Source: Helcococcus ovis
GTDB taxonomy: Bacteria; Bacillota; Clostridia; Tissierellales; Peptoniphilaceae
Assembly (NCBI RefSeq): GCF_004524775.2
Contig: NZ_CP119081.1
Span: 1,054,001-1,118,000 of the forward strand
Length of the DNA stretch: 64,000 nucleotides
Direction of reading: 5' to 3'
Shown here: piece by piece, positions 41,843 through 53,281 of the stretch
Position numbering within the stretch: position 1 is the first letter of the stretch
Layout of the letters: every line of letters begins with the position of its first letter
Notes under the pieces: model-generated
The model's input: only the letters and a program-made list of their open reading frames with translations
Databases searched by the model: none
Told to the model about the DNA's origin: nothing
Program-made: the position numbers and the translations under genes

Positions 41843-41862
41843 ACAATTTTTATTAATTTATA

Positions 41863-42861
41863 CTATTTTAAGCTTGTCATATATTCTAATGTTCTAATCA
41901 TGTTTCCTGTGAAACCATATTCATTATCATACCATGCAACTGTTTTAACTAATTGTTCACCATTTTCACCAACCATTAAGTTTGTTTGTGATGCATCAAA
42001 GATTGATCCTGCTGGAACTCCAATTATGTCTGATGATACGATTTCATCTGTATTGTATAAGAATGAATCGTTAGCATATTTTTTCATTGCTGCGTTTACT
42101 TCTTCTACTGTAACTTCTTTCTTTAATACTGAATATAATTCAACAACTGAACCTGTGATTACAGGAACTCTTAATGCTGTACCGTCAATTCTTCCGTTTA
42201 CTGAAGGTATTACTTTACCTACTGCTTTAGCAGCACCTGTTGTAGCAGGAATGATATTTTGAGCAGCTGCTCTTGATTTTCTTCCACCTGGTGCATCTTG
42301 TGTACCTTGTGTTGCTGTGTAAGCATGAATTGTTGACATTAATGCTCTATCAACACCAAATTCTTTGTCTAATGCATTCACCATTGGTGCTAAACAGTTT
42401 GTTGTACATGAAGCTGCTGATACGATTAAATCATCTGCTTCTAAAATTTCGTGGTTTACACCAAATACAACTGTTTTCAAGTCACCCTTTGCTGGAGCTG
42501 AGATTAATACTCTCTTTGCACCTGCATTTAAGTGAGCTTGTGATTTTTCTTTTGATACATAGAAACCTGTACATTCTAATACGATGTCAATCCCTAATTC
42601 TGCCCATGGCAAATTATTAGCATCTTTTTCTGCATATGATTTGATTGCTTTTCCGTCTACTACTAAATCATCATTTTGTACTTCTACTGAGTATGGGAAT
42701 CTTCCTTGAGCTGTATCATATTTTAATAAATATGCTAAATCATCGTTATTTGTTAAATCGTTAATTGCAACTACTTCTAAGTTTGTATCACTTTCTAAAA
42801 TTCTTCTTAATGCTAATCTACCTATACGTCCAAAACCATTAATTGCTACTTTCATTGTCAT
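41863..42861 (-). CDS. gap: glyceraldehyde-3-phosphate dehydrogenase
   Basis: 332 residues. NAD-binding GFGRIGR (9-15), catalytic C152 in SAASCTTNC. Oxidises and phosphorylates glyceraldehyde-3-phosphate in glycolysis. Last gene of pgk-tpiA-eno-gap, unlike many Firmicutes where gap comes first. AAGGAG lies nine bases before ATG. Confidence 0.97.
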   Translation of the reverse strand: MTMKVAINGFGRIGRLALRRILESDTNLEVVAINDLTNNDDLAYLLKYDTAQGRFPYSVEVQNDDLVVDGKAIKSYAEKDANNLPWAELGIDIVLECTGFYVSKEKSQAHLNAGAKRVLISAPAKGDLKTVVFGVNHEILEADDLIVSAASCTTNCLAPMVNALDKEFGVDRALMSTIHAYTATQGTQDAPGGRKSRAAAQNIIPATTGAAKAVGKVIPSVNGRIDGTALRVPVITGSVVELYSVLKKEVTVEEVNAAMKKYANDSFLYNTDEIVSSDIIGVPAGSIFDASQTNLMVGENGEQLVKTVAWYDNEYGFTGNMIRTLEYMTSLK

Positions 42862-42892
42862 AATATAAATCTCCTTATTTTACAAAAATTTT

Positions 42893-44188
<1,296 letters not shown>

Positions 44189-44285
44189 TTAATATTAATT
44201 AAATTTATTATAAATTATTAAAATTTATTACCTATTTATTTTATCACTTTAAAATGATATTGTCACATTTTTAGTTAAATTTTTA

Positions 44286-45032
44286 TTAAAAATTTACTAA
44301 TTGTGAAAAACTTTCAGCTTCTAAGCTCGCACCACCAACTAATGCACCGTCAATATTTTCTTTTGACATGATTTCTTTTACATTCGAAGGTTTTACAGAA
44401 CCACCATATTGAATTCTAACCTTTTGTGAAGCTTCATCTCCGAATAAAGCTTTTACTAAAGATCTAATGTAAGCACACATCTCTTCAGCATCATCAGCTG
44501 ATGCGGTTTTACCTGTACCAATTGCCCAAATAGGTTCATAAGCGATAACCACATTATCAAAGTCTTCTACTGATAATCCTTTTAAATCTGCTTCTAACTG
44601 AACTTTAACTTTATCTTTAGCTTTTCCACTTTCTCTTTCTTCTAATGTTTCACCACAACACAAAATTGGTAATAAACCATTTTCTAACATTGATTTAACT
44701 TTTTTATTAATTAATTCATCAGATTCTCCAAAGTATTCTCTTCTTTCTGAGTGTCCTAAAATTACATATTTCACCCCTAAGTCTTTTAAAAATACTGGTG
44801 ATACTTCACCTGTAAATGCTCCTGATGTTTCAAAGTGTGCATTTTGTGCACCAACTTCAATGTTTGTGTCTTCTAATAATTCTTTAGCTAATGCTAAATT
44901 TATAAATGGAGGACAAACTACTGCTTCCACTTCTTTATTTAAATCAAATCTTTTGATTTCTTCCAGTAAAATTTTTGCTTCAGAATATGATTTATTCATT
45001 TTCCAGTTACCAGCAATAATTGGCTTTCTCAT
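44286..45032 (-). CDS. tpiA: triose-phosphate isomerase
   Basis: 248 residues; the second ATG (45032) is preferred because it leaves five bases after GGAG. AGNWKMN start, catalytic His in ILGHSERR, Glu in AYEPIWAIGTG, phosphate loop QYGGSVKP and GALVGGASL. Ten bases after pgk. Confidence 0.96.
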   Translation of the reverse strand: MRKPIIAGNWKMNKSYSEAKILLEEIKRFDLNKEVEAVVCPPFINLALAKELLEDTNIEVGAQNAHFETSGAFTGEVSPVFLKDLGVKYVILGHSERREYFGESDELINKKVKSMLENGLLPILCCGETLEERESGKAKDKVKVQLEADLKGLSVEDFDNVVIAYEPIWAIGTGKTASADDAEEMCAYIRSLVKALFGDEASQKVRIQYGGSVKPSNVKEIMSKENIDGALVGGASLEAESFSQLVNF

Positions 45033-45044
45033 CATTTCTCCTTA

Positions 45045-46232
45045 TTATTTATCTTCTACAGCATCAATACCAGGTAATACTTTACCTTCTAATAATTCTA
45101 AACTTGCACCACCACCTGTTGATACATGTGTAATTTTATCTTTGTATCCAGCTCTTTCAACCGCCAATGCTGAATCACCTCCACCAACAATTGTTATAGC
45201 ATCCGAATCAGCCAATGCTTTAGCTATAGCATTTGTACCACTTGCGAATTGTGGAAACTCAAATACACCCATTGGTCCATTCCATACTACTGTCTTTGCA
45301 CCTTCTAAAGCTTTTACAAATAATTCAATTGTTTTCGGTCCAATATCTAATGATTCTAAATCAGGATCAATTTCATCTGCAATTATAGCTTTTGCATCTT
45401 TTCCAAATGAATCTGATACAACAAAATCAACTGGTAATAAAATTTCAACTCCATTTTCTTTTGCTCTATTTAATAAATCTTTTGCTAATTCTAATTTATC
45501 TTCTTCTAATAATGACTTACCAATTTCTATTCCTTGTGTTTTTAAGAATGTATACGCCATTCCTCCACCGATTATTATTTTATCAACTTTTGTTAATAAG
45601 TTTTCGATAACACCAATTTTATCTGAAACTTTTGCTCCACCTAAAATTGCTACAAATGGTTTTTCTGGCGTTGTAACAGCTTTACCCATGATTTCTACTT
45701 CTTTTTGAACCAAAAATCCTAAGGCTGATGGTAATAACGAGGAAACACCAACGTTTGAAGCGTGTGCTCTATGTGAAGTACCAAATGCGTCATTTACATA
45801 CAAATCTGCTAATGAAGCCAATTCTTTAGCAAATCCTTCATCATTTTTTGTTTCTTCTTTTCTATATCTTGTATTTTGTAATAAAGCAACTTCACCTTCT
45901 TTCAATTCTGATACTGCTGCTTTAACACTGTGATCAACAACTACATCTGAATCTAAGAATTTAACATCTTTATGTAATAATTCTCCTAATCTTTTTGCAA
46001 CTGGTGCTAAAGAAAACTCAGGTTTTGGTTCACCTTTAGGTCTTCCTAAATGGCTCATTAAAATTACTTTAGCATCATTTTCTAATAAATATTCTATAGT
46101 TGGTAATGCAGCAACGATTCTTGAATCATCAGTAATTTGTGTTGTATCTTCTTTTGAAAAAGGTACGTTAAAATCTACTCTAACTAAAACTTTTTTACCT
46201 TTTACATCTAAATCTTTTAATGTTTTTTTCAT
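45045..46232 (-). CDS. pgk: phosphoglycerate kinase
   Basis: 395 residues. VRVDFNVPF start, [27 protein letters not shown] and [11 protein letters not shown] with the C-terminal nucleotide loop. First gene of the glycolytic operon; AGGAGG precedes ATG. Promoter at 46293-46321. Confidence 0.97.
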   Translation of the reverse strand: MKKTLKDLDVKGKKVLVRVDFNVPFSKEDTTQITDDSRIVAALPTIEYLLENDAKVILMSHLGRPKGEPKPEFSLAPVAKRLGELLHKDVKFLDSDVVVDHSVKAAVSELKEGEVALLQNTRYRKEETKNDEGFAKELASLADLYVNDAFGTSHRAHASNVGVSSLLPSALGFLVQKEVEIMGKAVTTPEKPFVAILGGAKVSDKIGVIENLLTKVDKIIIGGGMAYTFLKTQGIEIGKSLLEEDKLELAKDLLNRAKENGVEILLPVDFVVSDSFGKDAKAIIADEIDPDLESLDIGPKTIELFVKALEGAKTVVWNGPMGVFEFPQFASGTNAIAKALADSDAITIVGGGDSALAVERAGYKDKITHVSTGGGASLELLEGKVLPGIDAVEDK

Positions 46233-46292
46233 TTGTCCTCCTTGATATTTTTGGATGTTTTTGAGATTTTTTTATCATATCTCTACATAATA

Positions 46293-46321
46293 AGTATACA
46301 GCATGTGAAAAATTTCATCAA
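46293..46321 (-). promoter_or_regulatory. promoter of pgk-tpiA-eno-gap operon
   Basis: Minus strand TTGATG (46316-46321), 17 bases, TATACT (46293-46298), about 60 bases before pgk. No CggR-type gene or operator recognised. Confidence 0.6.
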
Positions 46322-46409
46322 GATAAATAATTAAAATTTTAATTTACTTAATATTAAGTTGTTCCTAGCCTTGAGTATGTCTAAATAAATGCATTTATAA
46401 TAAAGTATA

Positions 46410-46446
46410 AAAAATTGCTGAAAGAAAAATTCTACCAGCAATTTTT
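46410..46446 (-). terminator. terminator of copA-csoR-trmL-trxB
   Basis: AAAAATTGCTG / CAGCAATTTTT perfect 11-base stem, T-run on minus strand, just after trxB stop. Confidence 0.8.
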
Positions 46447-46449
46447 ATC

Positions 46450-47388
46450 TTATTCCATTGATTCAATATATTTTTCAGCTGCTATTGCTGCTACAGCTCC
46501 ATCAGCTGCAGCGGTTACAACTTGCCTTACAGTTTTAACTCTTACATCTCCAGCTGCAAATATTCCTGGTATACTAGTTTTTGTGTCTTCTCCAGCTTTT
46601 ACATAGCCTCTTTCAAGCTCAACTACACCATCTAATAAAGCTGTATTTGGTAAATATCCTGCAAAAATAAATAGCCCTATATCCGGATCCCCCTCATTAG
46701 CTGTAACTATTCTTTCTTCTCCGGTTTGATTGTTTTTAATTTTAATTGATTTTACAAATTTATCCCCAATTATTTCAACTACTTCTTCATGATGTCTTAT
46801 TTCAATTTTATCATTTGCAAAGGCTTTTTGCTGAATTGAATTTGCTGCTTTCAATTCACCACTTCTATTTAATACAACTACTCTTTTACCAAATTTTGTA
46901 AGGAAAATCGCTTCTTCTATAGCCGCATCTCCACCACCAACTACATAAATATCTGAACCTTGATAGAATGCACCATCACATGTTGCACAATATGCAACTC
47001 CCTTACCTACATATTCTTTTTCGCCTGGAACATTTAATTTACGAGGATTTGCTCCTGTTGCATAAATTAATGCCTTTGCTTCATATGTCTTTGTGCTTGA
47101 TTTTAATATTTTTTTATCTCCATCTAATGAAATTTCCTTAATTTCATCTGAAATTTTCTCAGCCCCAAAACTTTTTGCTTGTTCTAACATTTTATCCGTT
47201 AATTCTGGACCAGATGTTTTTACTACACCTGGATAATTATCAACATCAAGTGTCAAAGAAATTTGTCCACCTGTTTGACCTTTTTCGATAATTGCTGTTT
47301 TTAAACCTGCTCTTGATGCATATAGACCAGCTGTTAAACCTGCAGGTCCGGCACCTAAAATTATTACATCATATTTAATATTTTCCAT
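46450..47388 (-). CDS. trxB: thioredoxin reductase
   Basis: 312 residues. FAD site GAGPAGLTAG, redox disulfide C134-A-T-C137, NADPH site VGGGDAAIEEA, FAD second motif GIFAAGDVR. Reduces thioredoxin with NADPH. 13 bases after trmL, probably the last gene of the copper operon transcript. Confidence 0.95.
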   Translation of the reverse strand: MENIKYDVIILGAGPAGLTAGLYASRAGLKTAIIEKGQTGGQISLTLDVDNYPGVVKTSGPELTDKMLEQAKSFGAEKISDEIKEISLDGDKKILKSSTKTYEAKALIYATGANPRKLNVPGEKEYVGKGVAYCATCDGAFYQGSDIYVVGGGDAAIEEAIFLTKFGKRVVVLNRSGELKAANSIQQKAFANDKIEIRHHEEVVEIIGDKFVKSIKIKNNQTGEERIVTANEGDPDIGLFIFAGYLPNTALLDGVVELERGYVKAGEDTKTSIPGIFAAGDVRVKTVRQVVTAAADGAVAAIAAEKYIESME

Positions 47389-47401
47389 TTTTTGCTCCTT
47401 T

Positions 47402-47866
47402 TTAATTCATATGTTCAAAACCTAATTGTCTAAACGCTTCATATAAAATAATATTAGCAGAATTACATAAATTTAGTGACCTGTCACTATCTTCTCTCAT
47501 CGGTATTTTTATACCATTTTCTACTAAAGCATTATGAATGTATTCATATACACCTTTTGATTCACTTCCAAACATAATGTAGTCCCCATCTTTATACTCT
47601 ACATCTGTATGAAATTTAGTTGCATGTGTAGTTGCTAAAAATACTCTTGCGTCTTTTTTATATTCCATAAAATCTTCAAAACTATCATGTAAAACTATAT
47701 CCACATGTTCCCAATAATCAAGACCTGCTCTTCTCATCATTTTATCATTAAGCATAAAGCCAAGCGGTCTAATTAAGTGTAGTCTAGTATTTGTTAGATA
47801 GCAAGTCCTACCAATATTTGCAGTATTACCTGCTATTTCCGGTTCAAATAAAACTATATTTAACAT
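47402..47866 (-). CDS. trmL: tRNA (cytidine(34)-2'-O)-methyltransferase
   Basis: 154 residues of the SPOUT family: LFEPEIAGNTANIGRTCYLT at the start, PLGFMLNDKMMRRAGLDYWE in the middle, and the knot FGSESKGVY, with RSLNLCNSANIILYEA at the end. Modifies the wobble base of certain tRNA-Leu. No obvious functional link to its copper-operon neighbours. Confidence 0.92.
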   Translation of the reverse strand: MLNIVLFEPEIAGNTANIGRTCYLTNTRLHLIRPLGFMLNDKMMRRAGLDYWEHVDIVLHDSFEDFMEYKKDARVFLATTHATKFHTDVEYKDGDYIMFGSESKGVYEYIHNALVENGIKIPMREDSDRSLNLCNSANIILYEAFRQLGFEHMN

Positions 47867-47893
47867 ATTCCCTCTTTTTAAAAACTTTAATCA

Positions 47894-48166
47894 CTATTTT
47901 GAAAGTTTCATTATTATTTTTTCAATTTCATCAATTTTTTCGTTCACATCAATTTTTTTACCCTTTTCAAGTGATTGTGATACACAATTTTTTAAATGTG
48001 CCGATAAAATTTCTTTATTTGTTGAGTTTAACGCTGCCACAACTGCTAAAATTTGAGTTGATACATCTAAGCAATATTTATCTGCTTCAACCATTTTTAT
48101 TATACCATCTATTTGACCTCTAGCTCTTTTTAGACGATTTAATATATTTTTATGATTAGCTTTCAT
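47894..48166 (-). CDS. csoR: CsoR-family copper-sensing repressor
   Basis: 90 residues, all helical. RLKRARGQIDGIIKMVE start and the Cu(I) ligand set C32, H57, C61 (YCLDV; AHLKNC). Its ATG overlaps the copA stop (TAATG). Presumably represses the copA promoter through the GC-rich palindrome at 50720-50736. Confidence 0.88.
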   Translation of the reverse strand: MKANHKNILNRLKRARGQIDGIIKMVEADKYCLDVSTQILAVVAALNSTNKEILSAHLKNCVSQSLEKGKKIDVNEKIDEIEKIIMKLSK

Positions 48167-48372
48167 TATTCTACACTCACAACTTCATAACCTGCATCTT
48201 CAACAGCTGTAATTAATGTATCATCTGAAATGCTTTTGTCCACTTTAACTATAGCATATTTATCTTCTAGTGAAATATCAACACTTTTCGCATATCGTCC
48301 CAATGCTTTTTCTACAGCTTTTTTACAATGCCCACAAAACATTCCTTCAATATTTAATCTTCTTTCTTCCAT
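48166..48372 (-). CDS. CopZ-like copper chaperone domain with its own start inside copA
   Basis: Codon 781 of copA is ATG (48372), in frame, and is preceded by AAGGAG six bases upstream. From there the sequence reads a complete 68-residue heavy-metal-associated domain with GMFCGHC. It could therefore be made both as the C-terminal domain of CopA and as free CopZ. Internal initiation is inference from the Shine-Dalgarno. Confidence 0.5.
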   Translation of the reverse strand: MEERRLNIEGMFCGHCKKAVEKALGRYAKSVDISLEDKYAIVKVDKSISDDTLITAVEDAGYEVVSVE

Positions 48373-50712
48373 TTTATACTCCTTATCGTTTTTATAATTT
48401 GTATACAAACTAATTTTACCATAATTTACATCAATTAATAAATCATCATCTATATTATTTGTGTTCTTTACAAAATTAATGTTTCTTAATCTCAAAGAAT
48501 TTGTAACTACAAAAAGTGATGACAAACTCATTGTAAATGCAGCTATCATAGGATTTAATTTAATTCCAAAAATCGGATAAAATATTCCCATTGCTAGCGG
48601 AATAGAAATCACATTATATATAAAAGCCCAAAATAAATTTCCTTTTATTATTTTCAAAGTTCTACTACTCAAATTTATTGCACCAACAATATCTAGTAAA
48701 TCTGATTTAGTTAAGATTAAATCAGCAGAATCTATTGCAATATCTGTACCGGAAGCAATAGCTATACCAACATCTGCTCTCATTAACGCAGGAGCATCAT
48801 TTATCCCATCTCCGACCATTACAACCTTTCCTTCTTTAGAATATTCTAAAACAACTTTATCTTTATCTTGTGGTAACAAATCTGATTTAACATGATTAAT
48901 TCCTACTTTATTTGCCATTTCGTCTGCTACTAATTTATTATCTCCTGTTAATATTACTGTGTTTATACCTATTTTTTTAATTTCATTAATGGCTTCAATT
49001 GAAGTATTTTTAATAACGTCAGCTATTGCAAATATTGCTAAAATGTTATCATCATTAAATAAATATACTACTGTTTTTCCTTTTTTAGAAAGCATTTCAA
49101 ATATTTTCTCTATTTCTTCATTATCCGCACTAAATTTATTAAGTAATAATTTTTTATTTCCAATATAATATATCTTTCCATTTATTTCTCCTTTTATACC
49201 ATTACCAATAATCGAAGAAAAATTTAAGACGTCAAATCTGTCAGCATTTAAATTTCTAAATGATTTTGAAAGAGGATGTTCTGAATTATATTCTAAAGAA
49301 TAAGCTATATTCAAAACTTCTTCTCTTTGATATCCTTCAGATATATAAATATCTGTAATTTGTGGATTTCCTTGTGTAATCGTACCTGTTTTATCAAAAA
49401 TTATAGTTTTAGCCTTACTTAAATTTTCCAAAGCTTCAGAATTTTTTACAAGTATGCCATTTTCTGCTGCTTTACCATTTGCAACCATCATTGCAACTGG
49501 AGTTGCCAATCCTAAAGCACATGGACATGAAATAACCAAAACTCCTATGGCAATTGATAATGCAAAAGTAAAACTATATCCTAAAATCAACCATGTTACA
49601 AAAGATAAAAATGAAATTATTATAACTATAGGTACAAATATACCTGAAATTTTATCTGCTAATTTTGATATAGGTGCTTTTGTAGCTGAAGCCTCTTCCA
49701 TCAGATTAATTATTTTAGAAATTGTTGTTTGCTCTCCTACATTTTTAGCTCTCATTATAAATGTACCTGTTAAATTTACAGATCCGGAAATTACTTCTAA
49801 TCCTACCGATGCTTGAACGGGAATAGATTCACCTGTAATAGCTGATTTATCAACACTTGATATCCCATCTGTTATAATCCCATCTATAGCAATTCTCTCA
49901 CCCGGAAAAATTTTAATTAAATCTCCTACTTTAACATCATCCAAAAGAGTTTCAACTATTTTATCATTTTTAATCACATTTACTGTATCAGGTTGTAACT
50001 CAATCAGTTTATTAATAGCATCTGTAGTTTTAGCCTTTGATCTTACCTCTAAAAACTTTCCAAAAGTTATCAACGTTAATATCATAGTTGCAGCTTCATA
50101 GTACAAATCATGATGATATAACATAACTAAATTTTCATTTTTTTGACCTAATCCATAAAAAATCATAAATGATGCAAATATTCCATATATTACAGCTGAA
50201 AATGAGCCAATCGAAACTAACGAATCCATATTTGGATGTAACTTGATTAAAGACTTAAAACCATTTTCAAAATATATCCTATTTACATAAATAATTGGTA
50301 AAGCAATTATCAATTGCAAAAACGCAAATAAACCCGCACCTTCATATCCTTTTAAAAAATTTGGATATGGTAATAATAACATTTCTCCCATTGCAATATA
50401 CATTAAAATCAACATTAAGGGAATTGAAATAATAAGTCTATTTTTGATTAAATTTATTTCCTTATCAAATTTATCTTTAGGGTTTACACTATTTTCTTTT
50501 TTGTTAAAATCATTTCTTGAATATGCTTTATATCCAGCATTTTCAATTGATTCTATAATTTTTTTATCAGATATATCAGTATTAGAAATTTCTAGTGTAT
50601 TAGTTAATAAACTTACATTAGCATCTTCAATTCCTAATTTTTTAACAGCTTTTTCAACTGTTAGTTGGCATGAAGCACATGTCATACCTTCAATATCAAA
50701 TTTTCTTTTCAT
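48166..50712 (-). CDS. copA: copper-exporting P-type ATPase with N- and C-terminal HMA domains
   Basis: 848 residues, longer than the usual about 740-800. N-terminal HMA domain with MTCASC (C12, C15); eight-helix P1B membrane core with the CPC of SCPCALGLATP; TGES; phosphorylated Asp in DKTGT; SEHPLS; hinge MVGDGINDAPAL. After a variable asparagine-rich linker a second HMA domain (781-848, GMFCGHC) follows. Exports Cu(I). The GGGGG upstream of ATG serves as Shine-Dalgarno and lies inside the putative CsoR operator. Confidence 0.94.
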   Translation of the reverse strand: MKRKFDIEGMTCASCQLTVEKAVKKLGIEDANVSLLTNTLEISNTDISDKKIIESIENAGYKAYSRNDFNKKENSVNPKDKFDKEINLIKNRLIISIPLMLILMYIAMGEMLLLPYPNFLKGYEGAGLFAFLQLIIALPIIYVNRIYFENGFKSLIKLHPNMDSLVSIGSFSAVIYGIFASFMIFYGLGQKNENLVMLYHHDLYYEAATMILTLITFGKFLEVRSKAKTTDAINKLIELQPDTVNVIKNDKIVETLLDDVKVGDLIKIFPGERIAIDGIITDGISSVDKSAITGESIPVQASVGLEVISGSVNLTGTFIMRAKNVGEQTTISKIINLMEEASATKAPISKLADKISGIFVPIVIIISFLSFVTWLILGYSFTFALSIAIGVLVISCPCALGLATPVAMMVANGKAAENGILVKNSEALENLSKAKTIIFDKTGTITQGNPQITDIYISEGYQREEVLNIAYSLEYNSEHPLSKSFRNLNADRFDVLNFSSIIGNGIKGEINGKIYYIGNKKLLLNKFSADNEEIEKIFEMLSKKGKTVVYLFNDDNILAIFAIADVIKNTSIEAINEIKKIGINTVILTGDNKLVADEMANKVGINHVKSDLLPQDKDKVVLEYSKEGKVVMVGDGINDAPALMRADVGIAIASGTDIAIDSADLILTKSDLLDIVGAINLSSRTLKIIKGNLFWAFIYNVISIPLAMGIFYPIFGIKLNPMIAAFTMSLSSLFVVTNSLRLRNINFVKNTNNIDDDLLIDVNYGKISLYTNYKNDKEYKMEERRLNIEGMFCGHCKKAVEKALGRYAKSVDISLEDKYAIVKVDKSISDDTLITAVEDAGYEVVSVE

Positions 50713-50719
50713 CTTTTTA

Positions 50720-50767
50720 ATACCCCCTACCCGTATATATTATATCCAATTAAAATGAATTATTCAA
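50720..50767 (-). promoter_or_regulatory. copA promoter and CsoR operator
   Basis: Minus strand TTGAAT (50762-50767), 17 bases, TATAAT (50739-50744). The element ATACCCCCTACCCGTAT (50720-50736) resembles the CsoR operator of Gram-positive copZA promoters and covers the start point and the Shine-Dalgarno. Confidence 0.65.
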
Positions 50768-50944
50768 TAATTAAATAAAAAAGGTACTGTTGCAAAAAGT
50801 CATTTTCTCTTAAAATTATTTCATTAAAATCATACATGACAAAACTTCAAATTTTTCTATAATAAAATATTTTATAAATTAATTTATATTTTATATCAAC
50901 ATATTTTTAATGTATAATTTATAATGAAATGAATTGGAGGGATT

Positions 50945-52810
50945 ATGTATAAAAATTTTATTAAAGTAGCAAGTGCTAATATAAGCACAAAATTGCTAAA
51001 TGTAGAAGAAAATAAAGAAAGTATATTAAAATATATGGATTACGCCTCAAATAATAATGTAGAAATTTTATTATTTCCAGAATTGACTCTGACAGGCGTA
51101 AGTGCTGGAGAATTAATTGCAACAAATGAAATTACAGACAGATGTAAAAAGGCTTTATATGAAATTATTGATAATTCAAAAGATTCTGAGATACTTATAA
51201 TATTTGGTATGCCTGTAAAAGTTAATAATAAATTTTATAATGCAATGTTTTTTGTACAAAATGGTGAAATTATAAATATAACAAGCAAAAAAAATCTATC
51301 TTACGAAGAAAAAAAATATTTTAATGTTGTTAGAGATAATTTATTTTTTGCTGTTAATTATGGTAATGATTCTTTTTACTTAAGAATGTTTAATACTGAT
51401 AAAATAAATTCTTACGAAGGAAATATAAATTTTAATTTACAATTGATTTTTGAAAATGAATTGATTAATAATAATTATACAGTTTCAGAAAATACTAATT
51501 TATTACTCGTTCCCGGAAGTATTAAATCAACTGTAAATCAAATAAATAATATTAAAGATATATTAAAATTTGTAACCAAATCAAATAAAGTGGGTTTAGT
51601 TTATGCAGGTGCTTCAAATTATGAATCTTCTGGTGATGGAGTATATGCTTCACAAAAATTCATACTTGAAAATGGGAAAACTATTTCGAAAGGTAAATTA
51701 TTTACAAATGGTTTAATTATTTCAGAAGTTAATACTTATGAATGTAAAAATAGAAATATTGAACTACACATCGAAGAAAATTATTCTCCATATGAATATA
51801 AATTGTCAAATAAGACATTTAATCTAACTAGAAAACTAGATAAATATCCATATTTCCCGGGTAATGAGAACTTTGAAAAATCTATGAGAAACATATTGGA
51901 AATACAATCAGAAGCATTAGCTAGAAGATTAAGACAAATACCTGAAAAAAAAATATTTTTAGGTATTTCAGGTGGTCTTGATTCGACATTAGCACTTATA
52001 GTATCTTCTCTTGCCTATTACAAATTAAAACTGAATAGCAAAGATATTCACACTATAACATTACCAGGACTTGGAACTTCAGATAGGACAAAAAATAATG
52101 CAATTAATTTATCTAAAGCTTATGCAACTACATTTAAAGAAATAAGCATAGTAGATTCTGTTAAGCAACATTTTAAGGATATCGAGCACGATGAAAATGA
52201 TACATCTATAGCATATGAAAATGCTCAAGCACGTGAAAGAACTCAAGTTTTGATGGATTTGGCAAATAAGCATGGTGGTATAGTATTAGGTACAGGTAAT
52301 ATGTCAGAAATTGCATTAGGCTGGGCAACATTTAACGGAGATCATATGTCTATGTACAATGTTAATAGTGGTTTACCAAAAACATTGTTAAAACAAGTAG
52401 TTAAATATGTAGCAAATAGCACTGAAAATACATTACTTAAAAATACATTATTAGATATAATCAAAACTCCTATATCTCCGGAACTTTTACCTACAAGTGA
52501 AGAAGGAACAATATCTCAAAAAACAGAGGATAATATCGGACCATATGAACTCCATGACTTTTTTGTATATCACCTAGTAAGAAATAAATCTAAATTTGAT
52601 GATATTTTATTTATGGCAAAAAACGCATTTTCAGATATTTATTCAGAAATTACTATTGAAAAATGGTTTAAAAAATTTAAATGGAGATTTATAACTCAAC
52701 AATTTAAGAAAAACATTGCGGTTGACGGTCCACAAATACTTGATTATTCCTTAAATCCAAAAAATGGATTTATGATACCATCCGATTTAGATCCAAATTC
52801 ATTTAACTAG
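50945..52810 (+). CDS. nadE: NAD synthetase, glutamine-type architecture with degenerate glutaminase site
   Basis: 621 residues. N-terminal nitrilase-like domain (1-260) with the catalytic Glu at 46 (FPELTLTG) and Lys at 115/116, then the synthetase domain with P-loop SGGLDST (342-348), TLPGLGTSDRTKNNA and LGTGNMSEIALGWATFNGDH. The nucleophilic Cys of EICEDLW-type motifs aligns with F169 (LQLIFENEL), and no Cys lies nearby. The protein may therefore use ammonia. GGAGGG lies before ATG; TATAAT about 25 bases upstream. Confidence 0.92.
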   Translation: MYKNFIKVASANISTKLLNVEENKESILKYMDYASNNNVEILLFPELTLTGVSAGELIATNEITDRCKKALYEIIDNSKDSEILIIFGMPVKVNNKFYNAMFFVQNGEIINITSKKNLSYEEKKYFNVVRDNLFFAVNYGNDSFYLRMFNTDKINSYEGNINFNLQLIFENELINNNYTVSENTNLLLVPGSIKSTVNQINNIKDILKFVTKSNKVGLVYAGASNYESSGDGVYASQKFILENGKTISKGKLFTNGLIISEVNTYECKNRNIELHIEENYSPYEYKLSNKTFNLTRKLDKYPYFPGNENFEKSMRNILEIQSEALARRLRQIPEKKIFLGISGGLDSTLALIVSSLAYYKLKLNSKDIHTITLPGLGTSDRTKNNAINLSKAYATTFKEISIVDSVKQHFKDIEHDENDTSIAYENAQARERTQVLMDLANKHGGIVLGTGNMSEIALGWATFNGDHMSMYNVNSGLPKTLLKQVVKYVANSTENTLLKNTLLDIIKTPISPELLPTSEEGTISQKTEDNIGPYELHDFFVYHLVRNKSKFDDILFMAKNAFSDIYSEITIEKWFKKFKWRFITQQFKKNIAVDGPQILDYSLNPKNGFMIPSDLDPNSFN

Positions 52811-52837
52811 TATACAAATAAAACATACTAAACAAAA

Positions 52838-52890
52838 AATAAAGAGCTGTTGTAAAATAACTAAAAACATTATTTTGCAACGGCCCTTTT
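52838..52890. terminator. bidirectional terminator between nadE and ptsH
   Basis: GAGCTGTTGTAAAATAA pairs with TTATTTTGCAACGGCCC (two mismatches/wobbles), followed by T-run on the plus strand. Confidence 0.75.
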
Positions 52891-52892
52891 TA

Positions 52893-53150
52893 TTATAATT
52901 TATTTTCAATTAAATTAACCAATGATTTTACAGCTTTTTCTTCATCTTCTCCATTTGCTCTAATTATAATTTCTTCTCCTTTACCAGCGCTCATACTTAA
53001 TACACTCATAATTGACTTTCCATTATAAACTTTTTCATTTTTTATGACATCAATATTTGATGAAAATTTAATAGCTTCTTGGATAAATAAAGATGCTGGT
53101 CTTGCATGTAAACCTATTTCATTTTTAATTTTCACAGCTGACTCATACAT
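52893..53150 (-). CDS. ptsH: phosphocarrier protein HPr
   Basis: 85 residues from ATG at 53150 (TTAGGAGG upstream; an earlier ATG at 53171 lies before the site). H15 (GLHARPAS) is the PTS phosphorylation site and S46 (GKSIMS) the regulatory one. No ptsI adjacent. Confidence 0.95.
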   Translation of the reverse strand: MYESAVKIKNEIGLHARPASLFIQEAIKFSSNIDVIKNEKVYNGKSIMSVLSMSAGKGEEIIIRANGEDEEKAVKSLVNLIENKL

Positions 53151-53281
53151 ATTTATGCCTCCTAACTTCACATTCTAACTAGTAGATATTATACCATAAA
53201 CAAATATAAAAAGCTACACTTTTTTTGAAAAGGTTTACAATATTATAATTAAATTATCTAATTTTTAAAAATATTTAATAT

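Noticed and set aside
41756-41862. Purine riboswitch before guaA
   Set aside because: The leader is too short and lacks the conserved core; only a promoter and the Shine-Dalgarno are seen.
50783-50800. GGTACTGTTGCAAAAAGT resembling an IS6-family terminal repeat
   Set aside because: Single end, no transposase or partner repeat; similar words occur in ordinary terminators here (52.85 kb).
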